Shown piece after piece: positions 24,550 through 26,052 of a DNA stretch of 26,052 nt. Positions within the stretch are counted from its first letter, which is position 1. Each line of letters starts with the position of its first letter. The position numbers and the translations under genes were made by a program. A model generated the notes under the pieces. The model was not told where the DNA came from and searched no databases. It saw only the letters and a list, made by a program, of their open reading frames with translations. Source of the stretch: Candidatus Hydrogenedentes bacterium CG07_land_8_20_14_0_80_42_17 (GTDB lineage Bacteria; UBA8481); NCBI GenBank assembly GCA_002780065.1, contig PEWQ01000080.1, forward strand, positions 57,322 to 83,373, given 5' to 3'.

Positions 24550-26052
24550 GATCTCGTACACAGACACTTCGCCTTTTGAATCTGTGAATATTCGTTTCAA
24601 GGAGGTGTCGGTGTCGGGATTGTAATCGGGAGAGAATCTCTTTTCCTGAGGACCCCAGAGCACATAGTCGCACTTGTAAATGAATAGATCTTTGATGCAT
24701 ATCGGTTTTCGCTCAGCAATAAATTTTTCATAAGAATCGTAAATAGAGTTGATGTAGCTCTGGAATTTTTTCACTCCGGCTTTCTCTTGTTCCGCAAAGA
24801 TTGGAGGCAGTCCGAAACTTTTTAATTTGTCGTTCATCATCTTGAAATGCGGCGCTTCTGATCCTGCACTTGCGTAAAGCATGGTGTAATCTCGAGCGTT
24901 GTAATCTAGCAAGACTTCATGAGTTTTGTAAATTGGGTCGAAAGGAGTTTCCATTCTAGCTTTTGCTCTCATAAATAAGAAAGGAAAATACCTTTGGTTC
25001 AAAGTTTTTTGCTCTCTGCATATATATTGAGTTAATGCTGAAGAATAACAATAACGATCGGTAAGCGTATAGAAGACACAATCTGTTGAAGGCTCAATGA
25101 GAAAAACAGAAGTATCGGAAGTGTTTTGTTTTATCCATGAATAAGTTTCTCTGTAATATTTTTGGATAGCAAGAGGCCGATAACCCCAAATAGAATCAAA
25201 AAAGTAAGGGGGTTCATTGAAGCGGGCTGTATAGTAGAGTTCGTGCGCATGATAGAAAATACTTAATATGATTGCTAAAGAAATAATCAGACTTCGAAAA
25301 ATTTGGTTAGAAAAGCGCTCCATAAGATTCATGAAGAGAATAGTTGCAATAATCCCGGCAGGAATAAGCATGACAGCCGCTACATGAACACCTTGATAAT
25401 ACAATCTGTTTTGAGTGATTACGTTTTGAAAATAAATACCGAGAAGAAATAAAATTATGAGGCCGCATCGCTTGAGTATTCCATTTCTGTCAGAACTGAA
25501 ACCAAACTTTTTGGCTGTTAGATATGAACCCGCGAGCAGAACAACCCATAAGAGAAGCCTGGGATAATCAGGGACATAAGTATGGACTGCGCCTTGACGC
25601 TCGGTTATCAATTTGAAACCTTCGTGATGAGAATAGTCAATCAATCTTAATAGTTCCGGTACACCGTTAATGCAGATTGCCATGAGCAAAAACAGATAGA
25701 GAAGAGCAACCCGATAATTTTTTCCACTGATGCAAATCAGTCCGACAGAAAACTGAGTAATAAAGAGAAGAATCGCAAACCATGGATCCATAATGAGCAG
25801 AGTTCCATTAAAAATCAGCATTAAAGGATACAGATAGAAGAGTGTTTCTTTCTTCATGCTATGAAGCGATAGAGAGGCTATAAACAAAAACATTACAGGA
25901 ATGAATGTAATTTGCGAATGAAGGTATCTTGTAATATTTCTTTGACCCGGCACCATAAGAAATAGAATTGTAAATATTAAGGAATAAGGAATGAGTTTGG
26001 TTCGTTTTGTATCAGGGAAAAGAGCAGGGAATCCCCAAAAATGAATAAGCAT
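24544..26052 (-). CDS. Polytopic membrane protein of unknown function (N-terminal end uncertain)
   Basis: I do not recognise the family. The 502 residues visible contain about eight or nine hydrophobic spans in the first 270 (near 20-36, 45-63, 71-87, 89-108, 113-130, 166-180, 196-209, 221-243 and 252-267). A soluble C-terminal domain of about 230 residues, rich in Tyr and Phe, ends DYVLWGPQEKRFSP with a short terminal strand pair. This layout recalls GT39-like or YfhO-like membrane glycosyltransferases, which usually have more N-terminal spans and an Asp-rich first loop; neither is visible. An ATG coincides with the window edge (26052), so the gene probably continues beyond it. It is convergent with the GH13 gene, and a glycan role is only a guess. 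Confidence 0.7.
   Translation of the reverse strand: MLIHFWGFPALFPDTKRTKLIPYSLIFTILFLMVPGQRNITRYLHSQITFIPVMFLFIASLSLHSMKKETLFYLYPLMLIFNGTLLIMDPWFAILLFITQFSVGLICISGKNYRVALLYLFLLMAICINGVPELLRLIDYSHHEGFKLITERQGAVHTYVPDYPRLLLWVVLLAGSYLTAKKFGFSSDRNGILKRCGLIILFLLGIYFQNVITQNRLYYQGVHVAAVMLIPAGIIATILFMNLMERFSNQIFRSLIISLAIILSIFYHAHELYYTARFNEPPYFFDSIWGYRPLAIQKYYRETYSWIKQNTSDTSVFLIEPSTDCVFYTLTDRYCYSSALTQYICREQKTLNQRYFPFLFMRAKARMETPFDPIYKTHEVLLDYNARDYTMLYASAGSEAPHFKMMNDKLKSFGLPPIFAEQEKAGVKKFQSYINSIYDSYEKFIAERKPICIKDLFIYKCDYVLWGPQEKRFSPDYNPDTDTSLKRIFTDSKGEVSVYEIL

Overview
The window is a bacterial chromosome segment. Roughly its first 18.5 kb is one continuous ribosomal-protein superoperon, all on the + strand, joining what Escherichia coli splits into the str, S10, spc and alpha operons. 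The order is rpsL (5' end cut off), rpsG, fusA, tuf, rpsJ, rplC, rplD, rplW, rplB, rpsS, rplV, rpsC, rplP, rpmC, rpsQ, rplN, rplX, rplE, rpsN, rpsH, rplF, rplR, rpsE, rplO, secY, map, infA, rpmJ, rpsM, rpsK, rpsD, rpoA, rplQ. Most junctions overlap by 1 to 8 bases or are separated by fewer than 15. I see no convincing internal terminator before the strong hairpin-plus-T-run after rplQ (18558-18588).

This block has several departures from the textbook layout. rpmD (L30) is missing: rpsE runs straight into rplO with a 4-base overlap. adk is missing between secY and map. The map-infA gap is filled by eight tandem 17-bp units, each a small hairpin. EF-Tu is ordinary everywhere except switch I, where the near-universal R-G-I-T-I segment is replaced by a longer, different sequence. 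S14, S4 and L36 are all the cysteine-bearing, zinc-binding forms.

After the terminator comes a second tightly overlapping + strand cluster, alr-thiL-tsaE-tsaB-rimI. It covers D-alanine for the cell wall, thiamine diphosphate, the tRNA t6A modification and N-terminal acetylation. Joined to its end by a 4-base overlap is a large exported GH13 alpha-glucan hydrolase lipoprotein. That gene converges on a - strand gene that runs off the right edge and encodes a polytopic membrane protein of unknown function; the two genes' stop codons form one CTATAG palindrome.

The organism is a bacterium, since it has bacterial-type S12, EF-G, EF-Tu, SecY, RpoA and alanine racemase. The alanine racemase implies peptidoglycan and the lipobox implies an exported lipoprotein. 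I cannot assign a phylum from sequence alone. The EF-Tu switch I form resembles, from memory, the one in planctomycetes and some uncultured phyla. The missing rpmD and adk also argue against a standard proteobacterial or firmicute layout. No phage, insertion sequence, CRISPR array, tRNA or rRNA gene was seen. No gap between genes exceeds about 150 bases.
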